A stretch of DNA of 19,103 bases from an uncultured Desulfobacterales bacterium (GCA_937915545.1 CALGIJ010000020.1:1-19103), one strand, 5' to 3'. Counted from the stretch's first letter, positions 8,478 through 16,724 are shown. Notes: generated by a model not told the origin, from the letters alone. Numbers and translations are program-made.

Positions 8478-9512
8478 TTATTTAAAGCTTACCAATTCGA
8501 CGTCGAAGACCATATAGGCGTTGGGGGGGATGGGGCCGCGACCGGACGGCCCGTAGCCGAGCTGCGGGGGGATGATGAGGACGCGCTTCTCGCCTTTCTT
8601 CATGGCGAGCAGGGCCTCGTCCCAGCCTTTGATAACCTGGCCACGGCCCACCGGGAACTCGATGGGCTGGCCGCGGTCGACCGAGCTGTCAAACTTCTTG
8701 CCGTTGAGGAGCTTGCCGGTGTAGTGCACCGAGACCATCGCCCCCTTGGCCGGGGTCTCGCCGGAGCCCTCGGCGACCACTACGTACTTGAGGCCGGAGG
8801 GGGTGGTGACGGCATTGGGCCACTCCTTCTTGATGGCCTGCTGCTCGGCCTCGACGGCTGCTTGCTCTCTGGCCTTCTTGTTTTTCTCGAAGTTGGCCAG
8901 CAGATCGTCGAAGGTCTTCTGGTCGGCCTTATAGGCCTCGGCGGCGGCGCCGACGCGGAGGATCTCCACCGACTCGATGACATCGCCGCCGGCAATCTTA
9001 TTGACCACATCCTGACCGGAGACGACATGGCCGAAGACGGTATGCTTGCCGTCCAGCCAGGGGGTCGGCACATGGGTGATGAAGAACTGGCTGCCGTTGG
9101 TGTTCGGGCCGGCGTTGGCCATGGAGAGGATGCCGGGGCCGGAGTGGGTCAGGCTCGGGTCGATCTCGTCGGGGAAGGTATAGCCGGGGCCGCCGGTGCC
9201 GGAGCCCAGGGGGCAGCCGCCCTGAATCATGAAATCGGGGATGACGCGGTGGAACTTGAGGCCGTTGTAGAACTTGTCGCCCTTCATCTTGGCGCCGCCG
9301 CCGAGTTCCTTGGTGCCTTCAGCGAGGCCGACGAAGTTGGCCACAGTGAGCGGGGTCTTGGTGTATTCGAGCATGCAGACAATTTCACCCTTGCTGGTGT
9401 TGAATTGCGCATACAGGCCGTCTTTCAGTTTGCTTTTGGTCATTGCGGCTTCTCCCGGAAGTGGGGTTGAAAAGAGGGTTAACAGTACCAATAACGTGCA
9501 GATCTTATACAT
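8478..9512 (-). CDS. Secreted cyclophilin-FKBP fusion peptidyl-prolyl isomerase
   Basis: 344 residues with two unrelated prolyl-isomerase folds in one chain. Residues 1-22 are a signal peptide (hydrophobic LLVLLTLFS, cleavage near GEA-A). The cyclophilin domain (about 30-190) keeps FHRVIPDFMIQGG, MANAGPNTNGSQFF and WLDGKHTVFG, which include the catalytic Arg and Trp regions. A charged, probably helical linker (about 195-235) leads to an FKBP domain (about 245-344) with VHYTGKLLNGKKFDSS, VIKGWDEAL and YGPSGRGPIPPNA, also intact. The ATG at 9512 is chosen for its AAAGGAG and signal peptide; extension upstream to 9578 adds a non-signal stretch. A second ATG at 9443, right after the signal peptide, also has a GGGAG upstream. 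It probably assists folding in the periplasm. Confidence 0.93.
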   Translation of the reverse strand: MYKICTLLVLLTLFSTPLPGEAAMTKSKLKDGLYAQFNTSKGEIVCMLEYTKTPLTVANFVGLAEGTKELGGGAKMKGDKFYNGLKFHRVIPDFMIQGGCPLGSGTGGPGYTFPDEIDPSLTHSGPGILSMANAGPNTNGSQFFITHVPTPWLDGKHTVFGHVVSGQDVVNKIAGGDVIESVEILRVGAAAEAYKADQKTFDDLLANFEKNKKAREQAAVEAEQQAIKKEWPNAVTTPSGLKYVVVAEGSGETPAKGAMVSVHYTGKLLNGKKFDSSVDRGQPIEFPVGRGQVIKGWDEALLAMKKGEKRVLIIPPQLGYGPSGRGPIPPNAYMVFDVELVSFK

Positions 9513-9578
9513 CGATTCTCCTTTGGCAATGGTTGCGGGTGAAAATAGGGCACCCTCCCTGTGGACTTCGCCCGCCAC

Positions 9579-12500
9579 TCAGGGGTGGAACGATGGCTTG
9601 GCGGCGGTCAGCTGCACGGCGAAATTGTGTTCCTTGCTGGCGCCGTCCCGCTCGCGGCGTACGGTTACCGTGGCGCTCTCTCCGACCTGTGCGTCGAGCA
9701 GGGCGATCTGGATGTCGGCGAATTCCTGCACCGGATAGCCGTTGACGGCGAGGAGGATATCGCCAACCTCGATCCCTCCCTGGGCCGCCCTGCCATGGGG
9801 GCTGAGCGCGGTGATCACCAGGGCCGGGGCGTCCGTGGCGGGCGCCGGCTCGAGGGTGATGCCGATCTTCCCCGCCTCGGGCAGGCTCGCCTGCTGCGAG
9901 AGAAAATAAAAATCGGCGATTTTGTCAAGCTCGGTGACGTTCAGCCCATCAGCGAGGTTGATCGCCACCAGTTGGGTAAGGCCTATGCGGCGTGCCACCC
10001 GTGGCGGGATGCCGTTGTCCTTGCGGGCATGCTGCGTGCCGGCAAGGACCACCAGCCGCGTCTCGGGGTGGCTTCTGGCATAGTCGGCGACCGTCGCCGC
10101 CATGGTCTCGTCCCACAGGGCCTGGGCCTGCAGGAAGCCGGCTGAGGGACCGTCACCGAGGCCGGCCTGGCGGTGCATGGCGTGGCTTTCCGCCAATCGC
10201 TCGGCGTAGCCGGGCAGGTCGAGGTCGCGGTCGCCGGGCAGGGAGGCCAGGGTTGCCGGGTCGAGGACGTCGCTACCGCCGTGGCGGGCGACCTGGGAGA
10301 CGATCTCCTGCGGCAGGTTGAGGGCGATGACCGGTATGCGCTTCTCCCTGGCGAAGAGGAGGATGTCGCGGTAGAGGCGGTAGTCGAAGCGCCAGTGGCG
10401 AAAATAGCCGGACTCTTGTAAGAACTCGCGCTCGTTGCTGCGCTCTGCCGCCGTCAGGTAGCGGTCGAGGCTCGGCTGCGCCAAGTGCGGGAACATCTCC
10501 ATGGCGATGACCAGCCGCGGGTCGCGGCGATAGAGGGCCTCGATGACCCTGAGCTGCATGAGGTGGTCGCCATAGGAGGTATGGGTCTCGCCGAGGTAGA
10601 CGACAGCCGCCTCGGAGAGCTTCTCGACCACCCCCGAAAAAGAGGAAAGTGCAGCTGTGGCCCCGCCCTGGGGCAGAGTCTCGAGGTCGACGCGGATGCC
10701 GTGCTCAACCGTGGCGACTGACTTGGCGGTATTGGCTCCGTCACGGAAGGCGAGCTTGGCATAGCGCCCGTAGTGGCCGAGTCGTGAGAGCAGGGGTTGC
10801 TCCCTGTTGTCCTCAGCCATATCGAGCAGCACGGCAACATGGCCGGGCGACAAGGGATTGCGGCGCACCTCGAGGTTCAGGCCATTGTCGTTGACCTGCG
10901 GCGATGCAAAGAGGCGGCGCGCCGCCGGCTGATCCGTACCGAGAAAGAGCAGGTGGCTGCCAGTCAGGCGCCGGTCGCTGGCTTCGGCAGCGGTGATCAC
11001 TTCGAGGGGCTCGCCAAGGGCCTGCAGCAGCGGCTGGTAGCGCTGCCGGTCACTTTCGTCGGCGAGGATCGCCAGCCGCTGCCGTCCGCCAAGAAAGCGT
11101 GACCAGCTCGGCGCCGTCTCCGCCTCGGCAAGGCGGCGCAGCATGCTGTGCGATGGGTCGACGGTGAGAGCCAGGGGTCGTTTGTCGAGGCGCAGGGTGA
11201 ACGGGGTCGTGGCCTCCTTGATATCCACCGCCATGGCGAGATCCCCGCTGGCGGTGGCGATGGCCAGCGGCACCCGCAAGGTGAAAGGGCGTTCGCTCTT
11301 CTGCAGGAGGGTGAAGGAGAGCAGCCAGCCGGTATCGGCGGCGGCTACGGAGACCCCGGTCAGCGCCAGCTCGGGGATCTCCTCTCGCGTCAGCCGTTCT
11401 TCAAAAAAATGCGACAGGTCGGTGCCGGCCGCGGCCGAGAAGCTCTCGCCGAGCTCCTGCCACGAGGCCTGCCGGAAGCGGTAGTCGCTGGCGAAGCGGC
11501 GCAGGGCGCGGGAGAAGGCCTCGTGGCCGATGCGCTGGCGCAGCTCGTGGAAGAGCATGGCGCCTCGGTTGTAGCCGACAACCCGGCGCAGGTTGGCCTC
11601 CTCCTGATGGTGGTCGGCGGAGATGAAATCTCGCAGGGCGAGAGTCTTCCCCTCGTCGGCGTAGGCCAGATACCGGCTGATGGTCTCGTGGCGGTGGGCG
11701 ATCCCTTCGCCGCGGTCTTCGCGCTGGCGGTGGTCGGCGAGATAGGCGGTCAGCCCCTCGCACCAGTTGCCCTTACGGGCGTCGATCTCGACGGCGTTGC
11801 CGAACCAGGAATGGACGATCTCGTGGGGGAGCGAGGTGTCCTTGATGAACGGCAGGCGCAGCACGGTACGGCCGAGGAGGGCGAACGTAGGGATGCCGAG
11901 GCCGCTGGGCAGGCGGTTGGCGACGATGGCGTAGTGGCTGTAGGGGTAGGGCCCGAGCTCAATCTCATAGCGTTGCAGCGAAGCGGCGGCGGCCTCCAGG
12001 TAACCTGGAGCGAGTTCGGCGTCCTCGGGGAAAAACAGGGCGTGCACCGCGAGGCCGTCGCGCACCTGCCGCTTCTCGTGGCGATAGGGCCCGGCGACGA
12101 AATGCATGGCGGTGATCGGCTGTGCAAAGCTGGCCTTCACCAGGTTGCCCTGGCGTTGTAAAGGGAACTGGTCCGACTCGCAGATGGCGGAAAATCCCGG
12201 CGGCAGCTCAGTGCTGAGGGAAAAGCGCAAAGGTTGCTCGGGCCGGGGATGCCAGGTGGAGGTGAGGGCGATGCCGTCGGCTTCAAGGCGGTTGTCGCCC
12301 TCGCCGGCAAGGCGCTTCTCGTAGGCGAGTCGCAAGGTGCGGCGCTCCGCTGCCGGCGGCAGGAGGAGCCTATGGCCAAGATGGCTGTGGTCGCCGGAGG
12401 CGTCCGCGGCGCTGGTCTCGCCGAGACCGCTGTGCTCGTTATCCGTCTCGCGGCCCTTCGGGTCGCTTGACGCTGCAGGCTCGCCCTCGCCGCTCAGTTC

Positions 12501-12746
12501 GCTGTGCCGCCCCTGGTTGTCGGCGAGGGTGGCCGCGGTCACCTCAAGGCCGGACAGCCTGAGGGCGAGGCGCTGGCCGGGGGGGATGGATACCGTGGCC
12601 ACCGCCCTGAGCAGGCCGGGATGGTTGTGCGGGTCGAGGTGGAGCTGCAGGTGCATCGCGGCGGTCTCCTCCGCCGTGGCGGCAGTCACGTTGGCGGCGA
12701 AGAGGTGGCAGAGCAGTGCCAGGAGCAGGGCGAGGAGGCGGGGCAT
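9579..12746 (-). CDS. Secreted M1-type metallopeptidase / ChaN-like / PDZ fusion
   Basis: 1055 residues. A signal peptide (LLALLLALLCHLFAANVTA) is followed by an M1-like region: HEIVH at 308-312, a downstream Glu at about 330 (17 residues between, one fewer than the usual 18), and a candidate catalytic Tyr at about 392 in GYNRG. The usual GxMEN exopeptidase motif is not evident; SGLGIPTF stands in that region. A ChaN/Tiki-like domain follows from about 710 (LGETHTSYGDH at 718-728, AMEMFPH), related to haem-binding and TraB/Tiki proteins. A C-terminal PDZ domain (about 955-1045, GIEVGDILLAVNGYPV) probably binds peptides. The frame stays open upstream to 14429, but only this ATG gives a signal peptide. 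No Shine-Dalgarno is clear. It lies between the carbonic-anhydrase-like gene and the isomerase gene, probably in one transcript. Confidence 0.88.
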   Translation of the reverse strand: MPRLLALLLALLCHLFAANVTAATAEETAAMHLQLHLDPHNHPGLLRAVATVSIPPGQRLALRLSGLEVTAATLADNQGRHSELSGEGEPAASSDPKGRETDNEHSGLGETSAADASGDHSHLGHRLLLPPAAERRTLRLAYEKRLAGEGDNRLEADGIALTSTWHPRPEQPLRFSLSTELPPGFSAICESDQFPLQRQGNLVKASFAQPITAMHFVAGPYRHEKRQVRDGLAVHALFFPEDAELAPGYLEAAAASLQRYEIELGPYPYSHYAIVANRLPSGLGIPTFALLGRTVLRLPFIKDTSLPHEIVHSWFGNAVEIDARKGNWCEGLTAYLADHRQREDRGEGIAHRHETISRYLAYADEGKTLALRDFISADHHQEEANLRRVVGYNRGAMLFHELRQRIGHEAFSRALRRFASDYRFRQASWQELGESFSAAAGTDLSHFFEERLTREEIPELALTGVSVAAADTGWLLSFTLLQKSERPFTLRVPLAIATASGDLAMAVDIKEATTPFTLRLDKRPLALTVDPSHSMLRRLAEAETAPSWSRFLGGRQRLAILADESDRQRYQPLLQALGEPLEVITAAEASDRRLTGSHLLFLGTDQPAARRLFASPQVNDNGLNLEVRRNPLSPGHVAVLLDMAEDNREQPLLSRLGHYGRYAKLAFRDGANTAKSVATVEHGIRVDLETLPQGGATAALSSFSGVVEKLSEAAVVYLGETHTSYGDHLMQLRVIEALYRRDPRLVIAMEMFPHLAQPSLDRYLTAAERSNEREFLQESGYFRHWRFDYRLYRDILLFAREKRIPVIALNLPQEIVSQVARHGGSDVLDPATLASLPGDRDLDLPGYAERLAESHAMHRQAGLGDGPSAGFLQAQALWDETMAATVADYARSHPETRLVVLAGTQHARKDNGIPPRVARRIGLTQLVAINLADGLNVTELDKIADFYFLSQQASLPEAGKIGITLEPAPATDAPALVITALSPHGRAAQGGIEVGDILLAVNGYPVQEFADIQIALLDAQVGESATVTVRRERDGASKEHNFAVQLTAAKPSFHP

Positions 12747-12758
12747 GGGGTGATGGTG

Positions 12759-12801
12759 GCAGGTTCTGGCCGGGAGGTCGTGGCTTTCCTCCAGAACCTG
12801 C
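12759..12801 (-). promoter_or_regulatory. Hairpin in the leader of the metallopeptidase gene
   Basis: An 11-bp perfect inverted repeat (GCAGGTTCTGG at 12759-12769, CCAGAACCTGC at 12791-12801) with a 21-base loop that can pair further inside (AGG with CCT). It fills most of the 77-base gap between the hexapeptide-protein stop and the metallopeptidase ATG. The gap has no Shine-Dalgarno and no T-run. It could stabilise or process the mRNA, modulate translation, or act as weak attenuation. Its function is inference. Confidence 0.45.
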
Positions 12802-12823
12802 CATGGCGGGCCTGGCGGCCGCG

Positions 12824-13414
12824 CTAGAGGTTCTGCGGCGGCATGCCGCGCAGGCGCCGGTAGTCCTCGCGCAGGCGGTTGGTGGCCTCGAGTACGTTCT
12901 GCATGTAGAAGCGCTCCTTCTCGGAGATGAAGCGCAGCTGGCGCAGCTCCTTGCCGGAGCGGATGACCCGTCCGGTAGGGACGTAGGAATATGTCTCGAG
13001 GGTGATCTTCATTATCGAGGCGTTCATGCCGACCCACACGAAATCCTCGAGGTTGGCGCGGTAGATGGTGCAGCGCATGGCGAGGAAGCAGTCGCAGCCG
13101 ATGTTGCAGGGCCCGTGGATGCAGGCCCCGTGGCCCACCGAGGTGCGGGCGCCGATGCGCACGCTGTCTCCGCCGTGGCTGTGGATGATCACCCCGTCCT
13201 GAATATTGCACTCCTCCTCGAGGATGATCGGCAGCACCTTGCCTTCCGGGCCGGGCTCGTCCGACCTGATCACCGCCAGAGGGGCGATGAAGACGTTCTT
13301 GCCGATCTTGACATTGCCGATGATCTGCGCCGAGGGGTCGATCAGGGCTGAGGGGTGGATTTCGGGGAAATCGCCGATGAGGTTCGGCCGGATGTTGGGA
13401 GCGTGGCTGTTCAT
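12824..13414 (-). CDS. Gamma-carbonic-anhydrase-like left-handed beta-helix protein
   Basis: 196 residues. Hexapeptide repeats (IGNVKIGKNVFIAP, VRIGARTSVGHG, CNIGCDCFLAM and others) build a left-handed beta-helix from about 20 to 150, followed by a charged alpha-helix. The three zinc-ligand histidines of the Cam archetype appear to be present: H78 in GVIIH, and H95 and H100 in GHGACIHGP, with the 5-residue spacing seen in Cam. The RSDE at about 50-53 keeps the first active-site Glu; the second (HALE in Cam) is replaced (HSHGG). GAGGAAG lies close upstream of the ATG. It may hydrate CO2, but many such proteins are inactive or act as acyl/metal-binding scaffolds. It is first in the unit with the metallopeptidase and isomerase, divergent from the radical SAM gene. 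Confidence 0.85.
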   Translation of the reverse strand: MNSHAPNIRPNLIGDFPEIHPSALIDPSAQIIGNVKIGKNVFIAPLAVIRSDEPGPEGKVLPIILEEECNIQDGVIIHSHGGDSVRIGARTSVGHGACIHGPCNIGCDCFLAMRCTIYRANLEDFVWVGMNASIMKITLETYSYVPTGRVIRSGKELRQLRFISEKERFYMQNVLEATNRLREDYRRLRGMPPQNL

Positions 13415-13590
13415 GGTCTTCCTCGGAGATGATGGATCTGGGGAACGACGGGCCTGTGCCGCTGGTTACATGGCATTTCTTCGCGAACGGCAAGATATGG
13501 TAGCCTCTACCGCCTTGGGGCGCAACGGTTTTAACGGCGTGGTGCGGTCTTGCCGCCTCGCCCATCGCCTCTCGCCCCTGGAAAAGCCTG

Positions 13591-13619
13591 TTGTCGGCGC
13601 GGGGAGCTTGGGGTAGGAT
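13591..13619 (+). promoter_or_regulatory. Candidate sigma70-type promoter for the DUF4080 radical SAM gene
   Basis: TTGTCG (13591-13596) and TAGGAT (13614-13619) are separated by exactly 17 bases, each matching 4 of 6 consensus positions. It lies about 85 bases before the ATG in the divergent gap (13415-13703). On the opposite strand I see only a weak TTGCCG/TGTAAC pair for the carbonic-anhydrase-like gene. Both are guesses from consensus. Confidence 0.35.
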
Positions 13620-13703
13620 GCGCCGGTCGTGATGAGGCGAAGGCAGCCCCGCCAGGGTGTCGGGCTGCGGGCGGGGCGGCAGGGGCCCCAGGGAGAAAGG
13701 GTC

Positions 13704-15413
13704 ATGCTGGTCAAGCTTGTCGGTATCAACGCGCGGTTTTCCCATTCCACCCTGGCGCTTTTCTACCTGCGCAACGAGCTTGAAGGTCGCTGCCCGCAGC
13801 TTCGCTGCGAGATCTGCCAGCTGACCATCAACGACAACTACTACGAGACCCTGCTGCGCCTCTGCGAAGGCGAGCCGGCCCTGATCTGCTTCTCGGCGGC
13901 CATCTGGAACACCGGCCTCGTCGCCCGCCTGTGCCGCGACCTGCACCGCTGCCTGCCGTCCTGCCGGGTGGTAATCGGCGGGCCCCAGGCCGGGGTGCTG
14001 CGGGAAAGCCTGGCCGACATCCCCTGCACCATCGTCATCGGCGAGATCGAGGCGGTGGCGGAGGATTTCTGCCGCGACCTCGCCGCCGGCAGGCTCGCCC
14101 CATGGTATGAGGGCTCGATCTTCCACGGCGGGCCGCGCCTCTTCTCCTTTCCCTACCGCGACGACGACTTCGCCCTCCATCTCGCCAATCGCCATATCTA
14201 CTACGAGAGCTCGCGCGGCTGCCCCTTCTCCTGCAGCTACTGCCTGTCGGCTGCCGAGAACGGCGTCATCCGCAAGGAGGTGGCGGTGGTCTGCGAAGAA
14301 CTGCGCCAGATTCTCCGCCACCGCCCCAAGGTGGTGCGCTTCATCGACCGCACCTTCAACGACCTGCCGCGCCGGGCCCTCGACATCTGGCGCTTTCTTG
14401 CCGCTGAGGGCGGGGAGACGCTCTTTCACTTCGAGATGGCCCCGGACCGCTTCGACGAGGACATGCTAGGCTTTCTGGCAACCCTGCCCCCGGGGCGCTT
14501 CCAGTTCGAGCTCGGCATCCAGTCCACCAACCCCGAAACCTTGCGGGCGGTGCGGCGGCCGATAGACACCGACCGCGCCCACGACACCCTGCGGCGACTG
14601 GCCGGCCTGGGCACCATCCACCTCCATGTCGACCTCATCCTCGGCCTGCCCCATGAGAGCGCGGCCAGCTTCGCCACCTCCTTTCGCCGCGTCTTCGCCA
14701 TGGAGGCCCACCATATTCAGATGGGTCTGCTCAAGATCCTGCCGGGGGCGCCCATCGCCGCCGAGACCCTGGCCTGCGGCTATGTCGCCTGCGCCGAGCC
14801 GCCCTACGAGGTGCTGAGCAGCCGCTGGCTCTCCCGTGCCGAGCTGGCCGGGCTCTACTGGTTCTCCGAGGCGGTCGAGAAGTTTTATAACAATAGATAC
14901 TTCCCCACCCTGTGGCGCTACCTGCGCCAGGGCGGCGATGACATCTTCGCCTTTTTTCAGGGGCTGCTTGAGCTCTGCCGTGAGCGGGGTCTCTTCGCCC
15001 GCGCCGCCACCCAGGAACTGCTCTGCTCCCTGCTCTGCGAGCATATCGCCGGGCGTGGCGATGCCGGCCTGCTCGGCGACGTGCTGCGCTATGACTGGCT
15101 GCGCTGCGGTTTCCGTTTCCTGCCCGACTGCCTCAGCGAGGGCCTGGCCGAGAGCCCCGAGGAGACGCGCTCCCGGTTGTATCAGCGTCTGCCCGGGGAA
15201 CTGCCCGGCCTCTATGACCGTGTCGGCCGCAACCACTTCTTCCGCAAGGCCTTCTTCCTACGCTGGCGCGCCGAGACGGCCGCGGCGGCCGCCAGCCTTG
15301 GCCTGCCTGCAGGGGAAGTCTGCTGCCTGCTCCTCGAAAAGGATGGCGGCCTGTTCGGCCTGCAGCGCGTCGTCGGGCTGGGCGAGGAGGTCCTCGGCAA
15401 GACGGCCTTCTGA
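13704..15413 (+). CDS. B12-binding-type radical SAM protein with DUF4080 C-terminus
   Basis: 569 residues. The N-terminal roughly 130 residues form a cobalamin-binding-like Rossmann domain (LVGINARFSHSTLAL, LICFSAAIWN, VVIGGPQAG) without the classical DxHxxG base-off motif. The radical SAM core carries CPFSCSYC (C173, C177, C180), and LGIQSTNPETL and LHVDLILGLP are typical of the elongator-like (Elp3/MiaB-related) core. The final third resembles DUF4080 (WRYLRQGGDDIFAFFQ, LRYDWLRCGFRF). The reaction of this family is unknown to me; methyl transfer or other tailoring is possible. The ATG at 13704 is preceded by GGGAGAAAGG; an upstream in-frame ATG at 13629 adds an Arg/Gly-rich non-conserved stretch and is rejected. 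It is followed only 10 bases later by the serA promoter. Confidence 0.88.
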   Translation: MLVKLVGINARFSHSTLALFYLRNELEGRCPQLRCEICQLTINDNYYETLLRLCEGEPALICFSAAIWNTGLVARLCRDLHRCLPSCRVVIGGPQAGVLRESLADIPCTIVIGEIEAVAEDFCRDLAAGRLAPWYEGSIFHGGPRLFSFPYRDDDFALHLANRHIYYESSRGCPFSCSYCLSAAENGVIRKEVAVVCEELRQILRHRPKVVRFIDRTFNDLPRRALDIWRFLAAEGGETLFHFEMAPDRFDEDMLGFLATLPPGRFQFELGIQSTNPETLRAVRRPIDTDRAHDTLRRLAGLGTIHLHVDLILGLPHESAASFATSFRRVFAMEAHHIQMGLLKILPGAPIAAETLACGYVACAEPPYEVLSSRWLSRAELAGLYWFSEAVEKFYNNRYFPTLWRYLRQGGDDIFAFFQGLLELCRERGLFARAATQELLCSLLCEHIAGRGDAGLLGDVLRYDWLRCGFRFLPDCLSEGLAESPEETRSRLYQRLPGELPGLYDRVGRNHFFRKAFFLRWRAETAAAAASLGLPAGEVCCLLLEKDGGLFGLQRVVGLGEEVLGKTAF

Positions 15414-15423
15414 GGGAAAATTA

Positions 15424-15451
15424 TTGACCCCGGCCAAGGCCGGGCTATAGT
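15424..15451 (+). promoter_or_regulatory. Near-consensus sigma70-type promoter with palindromic spacer, upstream of serA
   Basis: TTGACC (15424-15429) and TATAGT (15446-15451) are 16 bases apart, 5 of 6 matches each. The spacer is nearly all a perfect GC palindrome (CCCGGCC-AA-GGCCGGG, 15429-15444). The predicted start is near 15458, giving a leader of about 55 bases with a small GCCCC/GGGGC hairpin (15468-15482) before the Shine-Dalgarno AGGAG at 15501. The palindrome is well placed to be an operator; it lacks a T-run, so a terminator role for the preceding gene is less likely. Confidence 0.6.
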
Positions 15452-15512
15452 AGCCGATGTCTTTTTCGCCCCACCCAGGGGCTTATGCGAGAACACTTCG
15501 AGGAGATTGTCC

Positions 15513-16724
15513 ATGTCGCTCTACAGGATCAAGAAGATCAACAAGATAGCCGAAGAGGGCCTGCGGCTCTTCAACGGCAGCTTTGTCGTCTCGGCCGAGG
15601 AAAACGACCCCGACGGCATCGTGCTGCGCAGTTCCAAGATCGATGTCGACCAGTACCCGTCGCTGCTGGCGGTGGCCCGCGCCGGGGCCGGCACCAACAA
15701 TATCAACGTCGACCGCGCCACCGAAAGGGGCGTCTGCGTCTTCAACACCCCCGGCGCCAACGCCAACGCCGTCGTCGATCTCGTCTTCCCGATGATCGGC
15801 GTGTGGCGGCGCAATATCTACAGCGGCATCGAGTTCTGCCGCTCCCTGGCCAATATGGAGCCGAGCCTGGTCGCCGCCGAGGTCGAGGCGCGCAAGAGCC
15901 TCTTCAAGGGCGAGGAGATCGCTGGCAAGACGCTCGGTGTCATCGGCCTCGGGCAGATCGGCGTGCGCCTCGCCAACGGCGGCGTCTTCCGCCATATGCA
16001 CGTCAACGGCTTCGACCCCGCTCCGGCGCTCGCCAATATCCATCAGCTGTCGCCGGAGGTGCGCATCTGCCGCACGGTGCGCGAGGCGGTCGGCGAGGCC
16101 GACTTCGTCTCCCTCCATCTGCCCCTCATCGATCGCACCCGCAACCTCGTCAACCGCGACTTCATCGCCCGCATGAAGAAGGGCGCGGTGCTGATCAACT
16201 ACGCCCGCGGGCCGATCGTCGACGAGGAGGCAGTGCTCGAGGCCCTCGACCAGGGCTATCTCGACGCCTATATCTGCGACTTCCCGACGCCGCAGCTGGT
16301 GCGCCACAGCCGGGTGCTGACCACCCCGCACCTCGGCGCCTCGACCGCCGAGTCGGAGGAGAACTGCGCCACCATGGCGGTCAAGGAGCTGATCAACTAC
16401 TTCAAGTACGGCAACGTCGTGCACAGCGTCAACTTCCCCAATATCGAGTCGACGCCCGCCGACAGCACCCACAGCCGGCTGATCGTCATCAACCGCGACG
16501 TGCCGGGGATGATCGCCCTGGTTTCCAACATCTTCGGCCACCACCATGTCAACATCGCCAGTTATTTGAACCAGTCCAATGGCCGGGTCGGCTATAATAT
16601 CATCGATGTCGAGTCGCCCATTCCCGCCGCGGTCATCGAGGAAATCTCGCAAAACAAGGATGTTATCAGAACCAGGGTCATTGCCCTCAAGGAAGAGGCG
16701 GCCGCCGCCGCGGCCAGGGTATAA
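15513..16724 (+). CDS. serA: D-3-phosphoglycerate dehydrogenase-like protein with ACT domain
   Basis: 403 residues. It probably oxidises 3-phosphoglycerate with NAD+, the first step of serine synthesis. RAGAGTNNINVD and NTPGANANAV belong to the substrate domain, GLGQIG (145-150) is the NAD-binding loop, and NYARG supplies the catalytic Arg (232). TPHLGAST supplies the His (273). The Glu of the usual DVFPxEP motif is absent; CDFPTPQL stands there, as I recall for a short SerA subgroup of anaerobes. A C-terminal ACT domain (about 328-395) suggests serine or other amino-acid feedback. The ATG at 15513 has AGGAG seven bases upstream; a TTG two codons earlier is less likely. The protein ends in an Ala-rich tail. 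It is transcribed from its own promoter and probably terminates at 16955-16988. Confidence 0.88.
   Translation: MSLYRIKKINKIAEEGLRLFNGSFVVSAEENDPDGIVLRSSKIDVDQYPSLLAVARAGAGTNNINVDRATERGVCVFNTPGANANAVVDLVFPMIGVWRRNIYSGIEFCRSLANMEPSLVAAEVEARKSLFKGEEIAGKTLGVIGLGQIGVRLANGGVFRHMHVNGFDPAPALANIHQLSPEVRICRTVREAVGEADFVSLHLPLIDRTRNLVNRDFIARMKKGAVLINYARGPIVDEEAVLEALDQGYLDAYICDFPTPQLVRHSRVLTTPHLGASTAESEENCATMAVKELINYFKYGNVVHSVNFPNIESTPADSTHSRLIVINRDVPGMIALVSNIFGHHHVNIASYLNQSNGRVGYNIIDVESPIPAAVIEEISQNKDVIRTRVIALKEEAAAAAARV

Noticed and set aside
9579..14429. A single 1616-codon minus-strand open frame
   Set aside because: Upstream of 12746 the translation is low-complexity Ala/Arg/Gly/Pro sequence that crosses the carbonic-anhydrase-like gene in another frame and runs antisense to the DUF4080 gene. 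GC-rich DNA has few stops. Only the part from the signal-peptide ATG is real.
15483..16652. A 389-codon minus-strand frame antisense to serA
   Set aside because: Its composition is biased (Asp/Val/Gly/His-rich) with no recognisable domain. It is the complement of G/C-ending codons of a well-supported gene.
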